Assembly: GCF_016905445.1 (NCBI RefSeq)
Contig: NZ_JAFEXF010000045.1
Span: 1 to 43,886 of the forward strand
Length of the DNA: 43,886 nucleotides
Direction of reading: 5' to 3'
Source: Streptomyces sp. G44
GTDB taxonomy: Bacteria; Actinomycetota; Actinomycetes; Streptomycetales; Streptomycetaceae
Shown piece by piece: positions 16,196 to 24,745 of this stretch (its first letter is position 1; every line of letters starts with the position of its first letter). Below the pieces are notes generated by a model that worked only from the letters and a program-made list of their open reading frames with translations, had not been told where the DNA came from and ran no database searches. A program made the position numbers and the translations under genes.

Positions 16196-17281
16196 GTGCG
16201 TCGTGTATCAAGACTTTCCCAAGTGGCCGTGGCCGTGGCGTCGCTCGCCCTCGCCGCTTCGGCGTGCGGCAAGACCAGCAGCGAGGCCTCCAAGGAGGAG
16301 GGCGGCAAGGAGAAGGGCTCCGGCACCTCCTCGTCGTACCAGGGCAAGGGCATCGGTCTGGCGTACGACATCGGCGGGCAGGGCGACCAGTCCTTCAACG
16401 ACGCCGCCTACGCGGGCTACAGCAAGGCCCGCAAGGAGTTCAAGATCGGCGGCGTGGACATGGAGCCGGGTGACGGCGAGTCCAGCGCCGACAAGGTCCA
16501 GCGCCTCGAACAGCTCGCCAAGCAGGGCTACGACCCGGTGATCGGCGTCGGCTTCGTCTACGCGCCCGCGGTGGAGGCCGCCGCGAAGAAGTTCCCGGAC
16601 ACCACCTTCGGGATCATCGACGACAACACCGTGCGGGCGGACAACGTCGCCGGCCTGGTCTTCCACGAGGAACAGGGTTCCTATCTGGCGGGCGTCGCCG
16701 CCGCGAAAGCGAGCAAGGCCAAGCACATCGGATTCGTGGGCGGCGTGGACATTCCGTTGATCCACAAATTCGAGGCCGGATTCGTGCAGGGCGCGAAGTC
16801 GGTCGACCCGAAGATCAAAATCGAGAAGCGCTATCTGACGGAAAAGCCCGAGGAGGGCGGCTTCAGCAGCCCCGACAAGGGACAGAACGCCGCGAGCGGA
16901 CAGATCGAGGCCGGCGCGGACGTCATCTACCACGCGGCCGGGCTCTCCGGGCAGGGCGTCATCCAGGAGGCCGGCTCGCAGAAGAAGTGGGCGATCGGCG
17001 TCGACTCCGACCAGTACCGGCAGAAGGCCCTCGCCGAGTACAAGCGGTACATCCTCGGCTCGGCGCTCAAGGACGTCGGCGGCGCGGTGTACGACCTGGC
17101 CAAGTCGGTCGTCGAGGGCAAGCCGATGAAGGGCGAACAGCGCTACGACCTCGGTTCGGGCCGCGTCGGCTTCTCCGACTCCAACCCGGAGTACCGGGCG
17201 ATGAAGGATGTCGTCGCCGCCGTGGAGAAGGCCAAGAAGGACATCGTCGACGGCAAGGTGAAGGTCAAGACCGTCCCGTAG
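16196..17281 (+). CDS. BMP-family nucleoside-binding lipoprotein (first copy)
   Basis: 361-aa periplasmic-type binding protein anchored by lipid, of the BMP/PnrA/Med family that captures purine or pyrimidine nucleosides for an ABC importer. Signal peptide 1-23 ends in ASAC (lipid Cys24), followed by a Ser/Glu/Lys-rich tether. Mature-domain marks: IGLAYDIGGQGDQSFND, GVGFVYAPAVEAAAKKFPD, FVGGVDIPLIHKFEAGF and YHAAGLSGQGVI. I choose the GTG at 16196 (GAGGAG 8 nt upstream and a match to the start of the paralogue) over a GTG nine bases earlier. It is closely similar to the next gene over its full length, indicating tandem duplication. It works with the transporter encoded from 18817. Confidence 0.93.
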   Translation: MRRVSRLSQVAVAVASLALAASACGKTSSEASKEEGGKEKGSGTSSSYQGKGIGLAYDIGGQGDQSFNDAAYAGYSKARKEFKIGGVDMEPGDGESSADKVQRLEQLAKQGYDPVIGVGFVYAPAVEAAAKKFPDTTFGIIDDNTVRADNVAGLVFHEEQGSYLAGVAAAKASKAKHIGFVGGVDIPLIHKFEAGFVQGAKSVDPKIKIEKRYLTEKPEEGGFSSPDKGQNAASGQIEAGADVIYHAAGLSGQGVIQEAGSQKKWAIGVDSDQYRQKALAEYKRYILGSALKDVGGAVYDLAKSVVEGKPMKGEQRYDLGSGRVGFSDSNPEYRAMKDVVAAVEKAKKDIVDGKVKVKTVP

Positions 17282-17295
17282 GACGGGCCCGCGGA

Positions 17296-17342
17296 CGTTG
17301 TACGTAGTACCCCGCTCGCGCGGTTCACCCCGTTGTACGTAG
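17296..17342 (+). repeat. Direct repeat CGTTGTACGTAG
   Basis: Two exact 12-bp copies (17296-17307 and 17331-17342) lie between the first lipoprotein stop and its terminator hairpin. The function is unknown; they may be remnants of the duplication that produced the two lipoprotein genes. Confidence 0.4.
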
Positions 17343-17358
17343 AACGTGCTGCGGCGAC

Positions 17359-17386
17359 TGGGCGCCCCCCATCAAGGGGGCGCCCA
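17359..17386 (+). terminator. 11-bp hairpin terminator after first BMP gene
   Basis: Perfect 11-bp stem TGGGCGCCCCC/GGGGGCGCCCA with a 6-nt loop. It separates the two lipoprotein genes, so the second needs its own promoter, which it has. Confidence 0.75.
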
Positions 17387-17461
17387 CCGCGCGTTCGCCT
17401 GCCGGACGCCCCGTGGCCACAGGTCGATAACGGACCGGACAGAAGGGTTCTTATGTCAGGT

Positions 17462-17477
17462 CTACGCGCGTTACGCT
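17462..17477 (+). promoter_or_regulatory. Nucleoside-regulon operator 2 and promoter
   Basis: CTACGCGCGTTA (17462-17473), identical to operator 1, overlaps TACGCT (17472-17477), a possible -10. The sequence then continues TGCGGCGAAATCAGCGCCG, nearly the same as downstream of operator 1, so the control region was duplicated with the gene. Confidence 0.65.
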
Positions 17478-17546
17478 GCGGCGAAATCAGCGCCGGGGTA
17501 AGGCGCGTACCTGCTTGTGCTTGCTTGACTCAAGGAGTTCGTCTCT

Positions 17547-18599
17547 ATGCGCCGGGTGTCTCGAATAGCTGTCGCGGGCGCCGCGACCGCAGCCCTCGCC
17601 GTCTCCGTCTCCGCCTGTGGTGGCACGTCCAGCGACGCCGCCGCGAGCAAGGACGACAAGAACAAGGGCGTCGCCATCGCCTACGACGTCGGCGGCGCCG
17701 GCGACCAGTCCTTCAACGACGCCGCGACCCAGGGCATGAAGAAGGCCGCCAAGGAGTTCAAGGTCGGCGAGAAGGCCGTCGAGCCCGTCGACGGCGAGTC
17801 GGACGCCGACAAGGCGCAGCGCCTGACGCAGCTCGCCAAGCAGGGCTACAACCCGGTCATCGGGGTCGGCTACGCCTACGCCCCGGCCATCAAGGAGGTC
17901 TCGGCGGAGTTCCCGAAGGTCACCTTCGGCATCGTCGACGACGAGACCGTCAAGGCCGACAACGTCGCCGACCTCGTCTTCAGCGAGCAGGAGGCGTCCT
18001 ACCTCGCGGGCGTCGCCGCCGCCAAGACCACCAAGTCCAAGACCGTCGGCTTCGTCGGCGGCGTGGACGTCCCCCTCATCCACAAGTTCGAGGCGGGCTT
18101 CGCGCAGGGCGTCAAGGACACGGACCCCAAGGTCAAGGTCGTCAAGCAGTACCTGACGGAGAAGGCCGAGGACGGCGGCTTCACCAGCCCCGACAAGGGC
18201 AAGACCGCCGCCCAGGGCCAGATCGAGAAGGGCGCCGACGTGGTCTACCACGCCGCGGGCCTCTCGGGTCAGGGTGTCATCGAGGCCGCCGCCGCCAAGA
18301 AGATCTGGGCGATCGGCGTCGACTCGGACCAGTACAAGCAGGACGCGCTCGCCAAGTACAAGAAGTACATCCTGACCTCGGCGACCAAGGACGTCGCGGC
18401 CTCCGTCTACAACCTGGCGAAGGCCGTCGAGGACGGCACGGCCAAGGGCGGCGTCGTCCGCGCCGACCTCAAGTCGGGCGGTGTCGCGCTCGCCGACTCC
18501 AACCCCGAGTTCCAGAAGATGAAGGATGTCCAGGCGGCCCTGAAGAAGGCCGAAGAGGGCATCAAGAGCGGCAAGATCAAGGTCAAGACCACGCCGTGA
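17547..18599 (+). CDS. BMP-family nucleoside-binding lipoprotein (second copy)
   Basis: 350-aa paralogue of the preceding lipoprotein. Signal peptide with SVSAC lipobox (Cys24) and a short Ala/Lys/Asp linker, then the BMP fold: VAIAYDVGGAGDQSFND, NPVIGVGYAYAPAIKEV, FVGGVDVPLIHKFEAGF, and YHAAGLSGQGVIEAAA. AAGGAG is placed 9 nt before ATG 17547. Two related binding proteins feeding one permease could give different nucleoside specificities or affinities; this is inference. It is followed after 217 bp by the transporter operon, which has its own operator. Confidence 0.93.
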   Translation: MRRVSRIAVAGAATAALAVSVSACGGTSSDAAASKDDKNKGVAIAYDVGGAGDQSFNDAATQGMKKAAKEFKVGEKAVEPVDGESDADKAQRLTQLAKQGYNPVIGVGYAYAPAIKEVSAEFPKVTFGIVDDETVKADNVADLVFSEQEASYLAGVAAAKTTKSKTVGFVGGVDVPLIHKFEAGFAQGVKDTDPKVKVVKQYLTEKAEDGGFTSPDKGKTAAQGQIEKGADVVYHAAGLSGQGVIEAAAAKKIWAIGVDSDQYKQDALAKYKKYILTSATKDVAASVYNLAKAVEDGTAKGGVVRADLKSGGVALADSNPEFQKMKDVQAALKKAEEGIKSGKIKVKTTP

Positions 18600-18689
18600 C
18601 GGCGTGACCGCCGGACAGGTCACCGTGACGGCGGCGTGCTGCTCGTAGGACGGGGTGTGGGGGACGATGGTTCCCCCGCGCCCCGTTCG

Positions 18690-18716
18690 CGCGGACCACA
18701 GCCGACGCGGACCACA
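18690..18716 (+). repeat. Direct repeat CGCGGACCACA
   Basis: Two exact 11-bp copies with a 5-bp spacer (18690-18700, 18706-18716), 16 bp apart, in the control region upstream of the transporter operon. Could be a tandem activator site; no known factor is assigned. Confidence 0.35.
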
Positions 18717-18749
18717 TCCACCACTGAGCAGTAGACAGTTGCAGGGGCA

Positions 18750-18761
18750 CTGCGCGCGTAG
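18750..18761 (+). promoter_or_regulatory. Nucleoside-regulon operator 3
   Basis: CTGCGCGCGTAG matches the palindrome CTACGCGCGTAG at 11 of 12 positions, with one perfect half-site. It sits 55 bp before the transporter ATPase start and just downstream of TAGACA (18732-18737), a possible -10, so it could act as a roadblock operator. Confidence 0.55.
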
Positions 18762-18816
18762 GCGGCCCCTTTCCTTCAGGCCCTTCAGGCCCTCTGGCCC
18801 CCGAGGAGAGTGCGCC

Positions 18817-20397
18817 ATCGACGCGTCCACCAACCCTCCGCCCGTCGCCGTCGAACTCGCCGGCATCACCAAGCGCTTCCCCGGAGTCGTGGCCAACCAC
18901 GACATCCACCTCACCGTCCGCAAGGGCACCGTCCACGCCCTCGTCGGCGAGAACGGCGCCGGCAAGTCGACGCTGATGAAGATCCTCTACGGCATGCAGA
19001 AGCCGGACGAGGGCACCATCACCGTCGACGGCGAGCAGGTGTCCTTCGCCGGTCCCGCCGACGCCATCGCGCGCGGCATCGGCATGGTGCACCAGCACTT
19101 CATGCTCGCCGACCAGCTGACGGTCCTGGAGAACATCGTCCTCGGCAGCGAGAAGCTGCACGGCATCGGCGGCGCGGCCCGCCGCAAGATCATCGAGCTG
19201 TCCGACCGGTACGGCCTCGGGGTGCGCCCCGACGCGTACGTGGAGGACCTCGGCGTCGCCGACCGCCAGCGCGTGGAGATCCTCAAGGTCCTCTACCGCG
19301 GCGCCACCACGCTGATCCTCGACGAGCCCACGGCCGTCCTCGTGCCGCAGGAGGTCGACGCGCTCTTCGAGAACCTCCGCGGGCTGAAGTCCGAGGGCCT
19401 GTCGGTCATCTTCATCTCCCACAAGCTGGGCGAGGTGCTGTCCGTCGCCGACGACATCACCGTCATCCGGCGCGGTACGACCGTCGGCACGGCGATCCCC
19501 GCCGAGACGACGCCGCGCCAGCTCGCCGAGCTGATGGTGGGCAGCGAACTGCCCACCCCCGAGACGGCCGAGTCGACGGTCACCGACCGCCCGATGATCC
19601 AGGTCGAGAGCCTGAAGCTGCTCGCCGCAGGCGACTCGGGCCGCGCCCTGCTCGACGACATCTCCTTCACGATCCACGAAGGGGAGGTCCTCGGCATCGC
19701 GGGCGTCGAGGGCAACGGCCAGACCGAGCTGATCGACGCGCTGATCGGCCTCAAGCACGCCGACTCCGGCGTGATCCGCATGGCGGGCGAGGACATCACC
19801 GCCGTACCCACGCGCAAGCGCCGCGAGGACGGCATCGGGTACATCCCCGAGGACCGCCACCGCCACGGCCTCCTCCTGGAGTCCCCGCTGTGGGAGAACC
19901 GCATCCTCGGCCATGTCACCGAGAAGCCGAACGCGCGCGGATTCTGGCTGGACATCAAGGGCGCCCAGGCCGACACCCGCCGCATCGTCGAGGAGTACGA
20001 CGTCCGTACCCCCGGCATCGACGTGACGGCCGCCTCGCTCTCCGGCGGCAACCAGCAGAAGCTGATCGTCGGCCGCGAGATGAGCCACAAGCCGCGCTTC
20101 CTGATCGCCGCCCACCCCACCCGCGGCGTGGACGTCGGCGCGCAGGCGCAGATCTGGGACCAGATCCGCGAGGCCCGCCGCGAGGGCCTCGCCGTGCTGC
20201 TCATCTCCGCCGACCTGGACGAGCTGATCGGCCTCTCCGACACCCTCCGCGTCATCTACCGCGGGCGGCTCGTCGCGGACGCCGACCCGGCCACCATCAC
20301 ACCCGAGGAGCTGGGGTCGGCGATGACGGGTGCCGCCTCCGGTCACCTGGAACACGTCGAGTCCGGTGACGGCTCCGAGGAGGACGAGACCCGATGA
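18817..20397 (+). CDS. Nucleoside ABC transporter, double ATPase subunit
   Basis: 526-aa ATPase with two fused nucleotide-binding domains, as in sugar and nucleoside importers of the RbsA/BmpB class. First domain: Walker A GENGAGKST (44-52), signature around VADRQRVEI and Walker B TLILDEPTAV. The second domain has the degenerate Walker A GVEGNGQTE and signature LSGGNQQK, the usual asymmetry of the class. No ATG, GTG or TTG occurs at the natural protein start: GAGGAG stands 8 nt before ATC-GAC-GCG, so the apparent start codon is ATC at 18817; upstream in-frame GTG 18655 or TTG would add an unlikely Arg/Pro-rich extension. The stop overlaps the permease ATG (ATGA), so translation is coupled. 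It powers import for the BMP lipoproteins. Confidence 0.9.
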   Translation: MDASTNPPPVAVELAGITKRFPGVVANHDIHLTVRKGTVHALVGENGAGKSTLMKILYGMQKPDEGTITVDGEQVSFAGPADAIARGIGMVHQHFMLADQLTVLENIVLGSEKLHGIGGAARRKIIELSDRYGLGVRPDAYVEDLGVADRQRVEILKVLYRGATTLILDEPTAVLVPQEVDALFENLRGLKSEGLSVIFISHKLGEVLSVADDITVIRRGTTVGTAIPAETTPRQLAELMVGSELPTPETAESTVTDRPMIQVESLKLLAAGDSGRALLDDISFTIHEGEVLGIAGVEGNGQTELIDALIGLKHADSGVIRMAGEDITAVPTRKRREDGIGYIPEDRHRHGLLLESPLWENRILGHVTEKPNARGFWLDIKGAQADTRRIVEEYDVRTPGIDVTAASLSGGNQQKLIVGREMSHKPRFLIAAHPTRGVDVGAQAQIWDQIREARREGLAVLLISADLDELIGLSDTLRVIYRGRLVADADPATITPEELGSAMTGAASGHLEHVESGDGSEEDETR

Positions 20398-21542
20398 AGA
20401 AGTTCGACAAGGAACGCTTGCTCCTCGGCGTGGCCGGACCGGTCATCGCACTGATCGTGGCCGTGGTGCTGACCTCGGGCGTGCTGCTCGCCTCGGGCAA
20501 GAGCCCGATCGAGCCGTACAGCCTGATGTTCGAGCAGGCCACCTACTCCGACGTCCAGGTACTGATCATCAACCAGGCCGGGATGTACTACCTGGCCGCC
20601 CTCGCGGTGGCCATCGGCTTCCGGATGAACCTGTTCAACATCGGGGTCGACGGCCAGTACCGCCTCGCCGCGATGATCACCGCGGTCGTCGGCGCGCACG
20701 TCGCGCTGCCCGCCGCGCTCCAGATCCCGCTGCTGATCGTGGTCGCCATGCTCACCGGCGCGTTCTGGGCCGGCATCGCGGGTCTGCTGAAGACCACCCG
20801 CGGCGTCAGCGAGGTCGTCGCGACGATCATGCTCAACGCCATCGCGACGAGCGTCATCGGCTACCTCACGCTCACCAAGAACTTCGGCGTGCCGGTCGGC
20901 AACAACCAGACCACCGGCGTGATGAAGGAGTCGGGCTGGTTCCCCGGCATCAAGCTGGCGGGCGGCGAGGTCTACGGCTTCGTCTTCGTCGCCGCCCTCG
21001 CGGGCGTCCTGTACTGGCTGGTCCTCAACCGCACCCGCTTCGGCTTCGACCTGCGCGCCACCGGCGCCTCCGAGTCGGCCGCCGCGGCCAGCGGGGTCAA
21101 CGCCAAGCGCATGGCGCTCACCGCCATGCTGATCTCCGGCGCGGTCGCGGGCCTGTCCGGCATGCCGATCCTGCTCGGCGACACCCACACCTACAGCCTC
21201 AGCTTCCCCTCGGGGCTCGGCTTCATCGGCATCGGCATCGCGCTGCTCGGCCGCAACCACCCGGTCGGCATCGCGCTCGCCGCCCTGCTCTGGGCCTTCC
21301 TCGACAAGGCGTCGCCCGCTCTCGACTACGCCCACCCGGAGCCGTACGACAAGGAGATCGCGGTGATCATGCAGGGCATCATCGTGATCGCGGTCGTCGT
21401 CTCCTACGAGGCCGTACGCCGCTGGGGCCTGCGCCGCCAGCAGCAGCGCGTGGGCGAGGAACTGGCCGCCGCCGCACGGGCCGACGCCGACAACGGCAGC
21501 AACGGCACCAACGACACCGTGAAGGAGGCGACTGCCCGATGA
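20394..21542 (+). CDS. Nucleoside ABC transporter permease 1
   Basis: 382-aa membrane subunit of the BPD_transp_2 (RbsC/LivH-like) class with about eight to ten helices. Typical segments: AGMYYLAALAVAIGFRMNLFNIGVDGQY, TRGVSEVVATIMLNAIA, and a late GLGFIGIGIALLGRNHPVGI. The C-terminus is a charged Asn/Gly-rich tail on the cytoplasmic side. Its start overlaps the ATPase stop and its stop overlaps the start of the next permease, both by ATGA. It pairs with the next gene to form the heterodimeric channel. Confidence 0.92.
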   Translation: MKKFDKERLLLGVAGPVIALIVAVVLTSGVLLASGKSPIEPYSLMFEQATYSDVQVLIINQAGMYYLAALAVAIGFRMNLFNIGVDGQYRLAAMITAVVGAHVALPAALQIPLLIVVAMLTGAFWAGIAGLLKTTRGVSEVVATIMLNAIATSVIGYLTLTKNFGVPVGNNQTTGVMKESGWFPGIKLAGGEVYGFVFVAALAGVLYWLVLNRTRFGFDLRATGASESAAAASGVNAKRMALTAMLISGAVAGLSGMPILLGDTHTYSLSFPSGLGFIGIGIALLGRNHPVGIALAALLWAFLDKASPALDYAHPEPYDKEIAVIMQGIIVIAVVVSYEAVRRWGLRRQQQRVGEELAAAARADADNGSNGTNDTVKEATAR

Positions 21543-22801
21543 GCACGGCATCCGTGGTCAAGCCCCCGGCCAAGCAGCCCGCCCAGGGCCGCCGCCGCAT
21601 CTCGCTCCCCGTCCTCCTGCTGATCATCGCGGGCGTCCTGGTGCTGACCTCCGTGGTCCGCATGATCACCGGCGCCGACGGCATCACCTCCACCGGCCAG
21701 ATGTCGACGGCCCTGCAACTCGCCGTCCCGATCGGTCTCGCGGGCCTCGGCGGTCTGTGGGCCGAGCGCGCGGGCGTGGTCAACATCGGCCTCGAAGGCA
21801 TGCTGATCCTCGGCACCTGGTTCGGCGCCTGGGCCGGCTTCCAGTGGGGTCCGTGGGTCGGTGTCCTGTTCGGCATCGCCGGCGGCGCCCTCGGCGGCCT
21901 GCTGCACGCGATCGTGACGGTCACCTTCAACGTCAACCACATCGTCTCCGGTGTGGCCCTCAACATCCTGGCCCTCGGCGCCACGCGCTACCTCGCCACC
22001 TTCGCCTTCGAGGGCGAGGAGGGCGGTACGTCCAAGCAGTCGCCGCCCGTCGAATCACTCGGCAGCTTCTCCGTGCCGGGGCTCTCCGACTGGCTGGCCG
22101 ACCTCAACGGCAAGCACTGGTTCCTGGTCTCCGACCTCGCGGGCCTGCTCGGCGGCCTGTTCACCAACCTGTCGCCGCTCACCGTCGTCGCCGTCGCCAT
22201 GGTGCCGCTGAGCTGGTGGGTGCTGTGGCGCACCCCGTTCGGTCTGCGGCTGCGCTCCTGCGGCGAGAACCCGATCGCCGCCGAGTCGCTCGGCGTGAAC
22301 GTCTACAAGTACAAGTACCTGGCCGTCGTCATCTCCGGTGGCCTCGCGGGCCTCGGCGGCGCGTTCCTCTCGCTGGTCGCCTCCAACATCTACCTGGAGG
22401 GCCAGACCGGCGGCCGCGGCTACATCGGCCTCGCCGCGATGATCTTCGGCAACTGGATGCCGGGCGGACTCGCGCTCGGCGCGGGCCTGTTCGGTTACAC
22501 CGACAGCCTCAAGCTCCGGGGCGGCGGCACCAACGTCCACGCGCTGCTGCTGCTCCTCGCGATCCTCCTGATCATCGGCGCGGCCTACCTCGTATGGCGC
22601 AAGCGGTACGTCCCCGCGGTGCTCACCGCGGCCGTCTCCGCGCTCATGTTCCTGTGGTACGGCTTGACCGACGAGGTGCCCAACCAGGTCGTCACCGCCA
22701 CTCCGTACGTGGTGACCCTGCTGGTCCTCTCGCTCTCCGCCCAGCGGCTGCGCATGCCGAAGGCGGACGGAATGCCGTACCGGAAGGGGCAAGGAAAGTG
22801 A
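21539..22801 (+). CDS. Nucleoside ABC transporter permease 2
   Basis: 420-aa second permease of the BPD_transp_2 class. A basic, proline-rich N-terminus precedes about ten membrane segments; family marks include AVPIGLAGLGGLWAERAGVVNIGLEGM and GGRGYIGLAAMIFGNWMPGG. The ATG at 21539 overlaps the stop of permease 1, and the stop overlaps the GTG of the cytidine deaminase gene (GTGA), which ties nucleoside import directly to the first catabolic step. Confidence 0.92.
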   Translation: MSTASVVKPPAKQPAQGRRRISLPVLLLIIAGVLVLTSVVRMITGADGITSTGQMSTALQLAVPIGLAGLGGLWAERAGVVNIGLEGMLILGTWFGAWAGFQWGPWVGVLFGIAGGALGGLLHAIVTVTFNVNHIVSGVALNILALGATRYLATFAFEGEEGGTSKQSPPVESLGSFSVPGLSDWLADLNGKHWFLVSDLAGLLGGLFTNLSPLTVVAVAMVPLSWWVLWRTPFGLRLRSCGENPIAAESLGVNVYKYKYLAVVISGGLAGLGGAFLSLVASNIYLEGQTGGRGYIGLAAMIFGNWMPGGLALGAGLFGYTDSLKLRGGGTNVHALLLLLAILLIIGAAYLVWRKRYVPAVLTAAVSALMFLWYGLTDEVPNQVVTATPYVVTLLVLSLSAQRLRMPKADGMPYRKGQGK

Positions 22802-23208
22802 CGTCAGCCGCCGCGGACACCGACCGGGCCGACTGGGACGCCCTGCGGGAGGCCGCGCGCGAGGCCATGTCCCGTGCGTACGCGCCCTACTCGGGGTTCC
22901 CGGTCGGGGCGGCGGCCCTGGTCGACGACGGCAGGACGGTCTCCGGCTGCAACGTGGAGAACGCCTCCTACGGCCTCGGCCTCTGCGCCGAATGCGGCCT
23001 GGTCTCCCAGCTCCAGCTGACCGGCGGCGGCCGCCTCACGCACTTCACGTGCGTGGACGGCAAGGGCGAGATCCTGATGCCGTGCGGCCGCTGCCGCCAG
23101 CTGCTGTACGAGTTCGGCGGCCCTGAGCTGCTCCTGGAGACGGCCTCGGGGGTGCGGACGCTGGCGGACATGCTGCCCGACGCGTTCGGGCCGCAGCGGC
23201 TGAACTGA
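22798..23208 (+). CDS. cdd: Cytidine deaminase
   Basis: 136-aa zinc enzyme converting cytidine and deoxycytidine to uridine and deoxyuridine. Substrate loop CNVENASYG (51-59), catalytic CAE (Cys63, Glu65) and PCGRC (Cys96, Cys99) give the three-cysteine zinc site of the small homotetrameric class. The residue after CAE is Cys (CAECGLV) where many tetrameric enzymes have Arg (CAERTA). It starts at a GTG overlapping the permease stop, so it is translationally coupled to the importer. A terminator follows. Confidence 0.95.
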   Translation: MTSAAADTDRADWDALREAAREAMSRAYAPYSGFPVGAAALVDDGRTVSGCNVENASYGLGLCAECGLVSQLQLTGGGRLTHFTCVDGKGEILMPCGRCRQLLYEFGGPELLLETASGVRTLADMLPDAFGPQRLN

Positions 23209-23213
23209 ACGCG

Positions 23214-23241
23214 AGCCCCCGCCTGTTGGCGGGGGCTTCTT
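23214..23241 (+). terminator. Terminator after cytidine deaminase
   Basis: Perfect 10-bp stem AGCCCCCGCC/GGCGGGGGCT with TGTT loop, then TCTT. It closes the transporter-cdd operon six bases after the stop and just before the deoA promoter. Confidence 0.88.
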
Positions 23242-23269
23242 CACGCCCTGACTCTATGCGCGTAGAGTC
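23240..23269 (+). promoter_or_regulatory. deoA promoter with 20-bp palindromic operator 4
   Basis: GACTCTATGCGCGTAGAGTC (23250-23269) is a 20-bp palindrome with one mismatched pair, the longest of the six related sites. A -35 TTCACG (23240-23245) and a -10 TAGAGT (23263-23268), 17 bp apart, would place the palindrome across the promoter so that binding blocks it. Confidence 0.7.
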
Positions 23270-23329
23270 GCGGAGGTATGGGACACGCACTCCCGTACGT
23301 ACGCCGTTGTACTGCTGGAAGGACATGCC

Positions 23330-24607
23330 ATGGACGTCATCTCCGTCATCCGCACCAAGCGTGACCGGGGCGAGCTGAGCGACGAGCAGATCGACTGGGT
23401 CATCGACGCGTACACGCGCGGCGCGGTCGCCGACGAGCAGATGTCGGCCCTGGCGATGGCGATCCTCCTGAACGGCATGAACCGCAAGGAGATCGCCCGC
23501 TGGACCGCCGCGATGATCGCGTCCGGCGAGCGCATGGACTTCTCCTCGCTCTCCCGCCCGACGTCCGACAAGCACTCCACGGGCGGCGTCGGTGACAAGA
23601 TCACGCTGCCGCTCGCCCCGCTGGTCGCCGCGTGCGGCGCGGCCGTCCCGCAGCTGTCGGGCCGCGGCCTCGGCCACACCGGCGGCACCCTCGACAAGCT
23701 GGAGGCCATCCCCGGCTGGCGCGCGCTGCTCTCCAACGAGGAGATGCTGAACGTCCTGGACGGCGTCGGCTCGGTGATCTGCGCGGCGGGCGACGGCCTG
23801 GCGCCGGCCGACAAGAAGCTGTACGCGCTGCGCGACGTGACCGGCACGGTGGAGGCGATCCCGCTGATCGCCTCGTCCATCATGTCGAAGAAGATCGCCG
23901 AGGGGACGGGCTCGCTGGTCCTGGACGTGAAGGTCGGCACCGGCGCCTTCATGAAGAACCTCGACGACGCGCGTGAACTGGCCTCCACGATGGTGGAGCT
24001 GGGCACGGACAGCGGCGTCCGCACGGTGGCGCTGCTTACGGACATGTCGACGCCGCTGGGCCTGACGGCGGGCAACGCCCTGGAGGTCCGCGAGTCGGTC
24101 GAGGTCCTGGCGGGCGGCGGCCCGGCCGACGTGGTCGAACTGACCCTGGCGCTGGCCCGCGAGATGCTCGACGCGGCGGGCCTGAAGGACGCCGACCCGG
24201 CGAAGGCGCTGGCCGACGGCTCGGCGATGGACGTATGGCGCCGCATGATCGCGGCGCAGGGCGGCGACCCGGACGCGAAGCTGCCGGTGGCCCGCGAGCA
24301 GCACGTGGTGACGGCACCGTCGTCCGGCGTTCTGACCCGGCTCGACGCGTACGACATCGGCGTCGCCGCCTGGCGCCTGGGCGCGGGCCGCGCCCGCAAG
24401 GAGGACGTGGTCCAGGCGGGCGCGGGCGTCGAACTCCACGCGAAGCCGGGCGACACGGTCGAGGCGGGCGCCCCGCTGCTGACCCTGCACACGGACACGC
24501 CGGAGCGGTTCGCGTACGCGCTGGAGTCGGTGGAGGGCTCGTACGACATCGCTCCCGCGGGGACGGCGTTCTCGGCGACGCCGATCGTGCTGGACCGGAT
24601 CGGCTAG
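23330..24607 (+). CDS. deoA: Thymidine/pyrimidine-nucleoside phosphorylase
   Basis: 425-aa phosphorylase that splits thymidine, deoxyuridine (and, in the PyNP type, uridine) into base and (deoxy)ribose-1-phosphate. The phosphate and nucleoside signatures KHSTGGVGDK (81-90) and SGRGLGHTGGTLDKLEAIPG are intact, followed by the alpha/beta domain and a C-terminal domain with AGAGVELHAKPGD. The length is normal. GGAAGG seven bases before ATG 23330 fixes the start. It is transcribed from its own operator-bearing promoter. The deoxyribose phosphate enters the deoC step encoded at 41 kb. Confidence 0.95.
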   Translation: MDVISVIRTKRDRGELSDEQIDWVIDAYTRGAVADEQMSALAMAILLNGMNRKEIARWTAAMIASGERMDFSSLSRPTSDKHSTGGVGDKITLPLAPLVAACGAAVPQLSGRGLGHTGGTLDKLEAIPGWRALLSNEEMLNVLDGVGSVICAAGDGLAPADKKLYALRDVTGTVEAIPLIASSIMSKKIAEGTGSLVLDVKVGTGAFMKNLDDARELASTMVELGTDSGVRTVALLTDMSTPLGLTAGNALEVRESVEVLAGGGPADVVELTLALAREMLDAAGLKDADPAKALADGSAMDVWRRMIAAQGGDPDAKLPVAREQHVVTAPSSGVLTRLDAYDIGVAAWRLGAGRARKEDVVQAGAGVELHAKPGDTVEAGAPLLTLHTDTPERFAYALESVEGSYDIAPAGTAFSATPIVLDRIG

Positions 24608-24620
24608 GGGGTCGGGCTCT

Positions 24621-24652
24621 TGGCCAGAGGGCTGCGGGAGCGCCTCTGGCCA
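24621..24652 (+). terminator. 10-bp hairpin after deoA
   Basis: Perfect stem TGGCCAGAGG/CCTCTGGCCA with a 12-nt loop, 13 nt after the deoA stop; probable terminator. Confidence 0.75.
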
Positions 24653-24670
24653 GGACTTACTCGTACGGGT

Positions 24671-24704
24671 GAACGGGATCGGTGGACTGCCGCCGGTCCC
24701 GTTC
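24671..24704 (+). other. Second hairpin before Uma2-type gene
   Basis: A 12-bp imperfect stem (24671-24682 with 24693-24704, 11 of 12 pairs, GAACGGGATCGG) around 10 nt lies 41 nt before the next start codon. It may be a second terminator or a 5' leader structure of the Uma2-type gene. Confidence 0.45.
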
Positions 24705-24745
24705 GGCATGCTGGGTTCGGTGACGCACCGAAAGAGGAGACCGCC

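Noticed and set aside
17282..17546. Small RNA or riboswitch between the two lipoprotein genes
   Set aside because: The region is explained by a terminator hairpin, a 12-bp direct repeat and the duplicated promoter; no conserved aptamer-like layout was visible.
17487..18965. Long minus-strand open frame across the second BMP gene
   Set aside because: Asp/Gly/Leu-rich antisense translation of a well-recognised lipoprotein, with no start signals.
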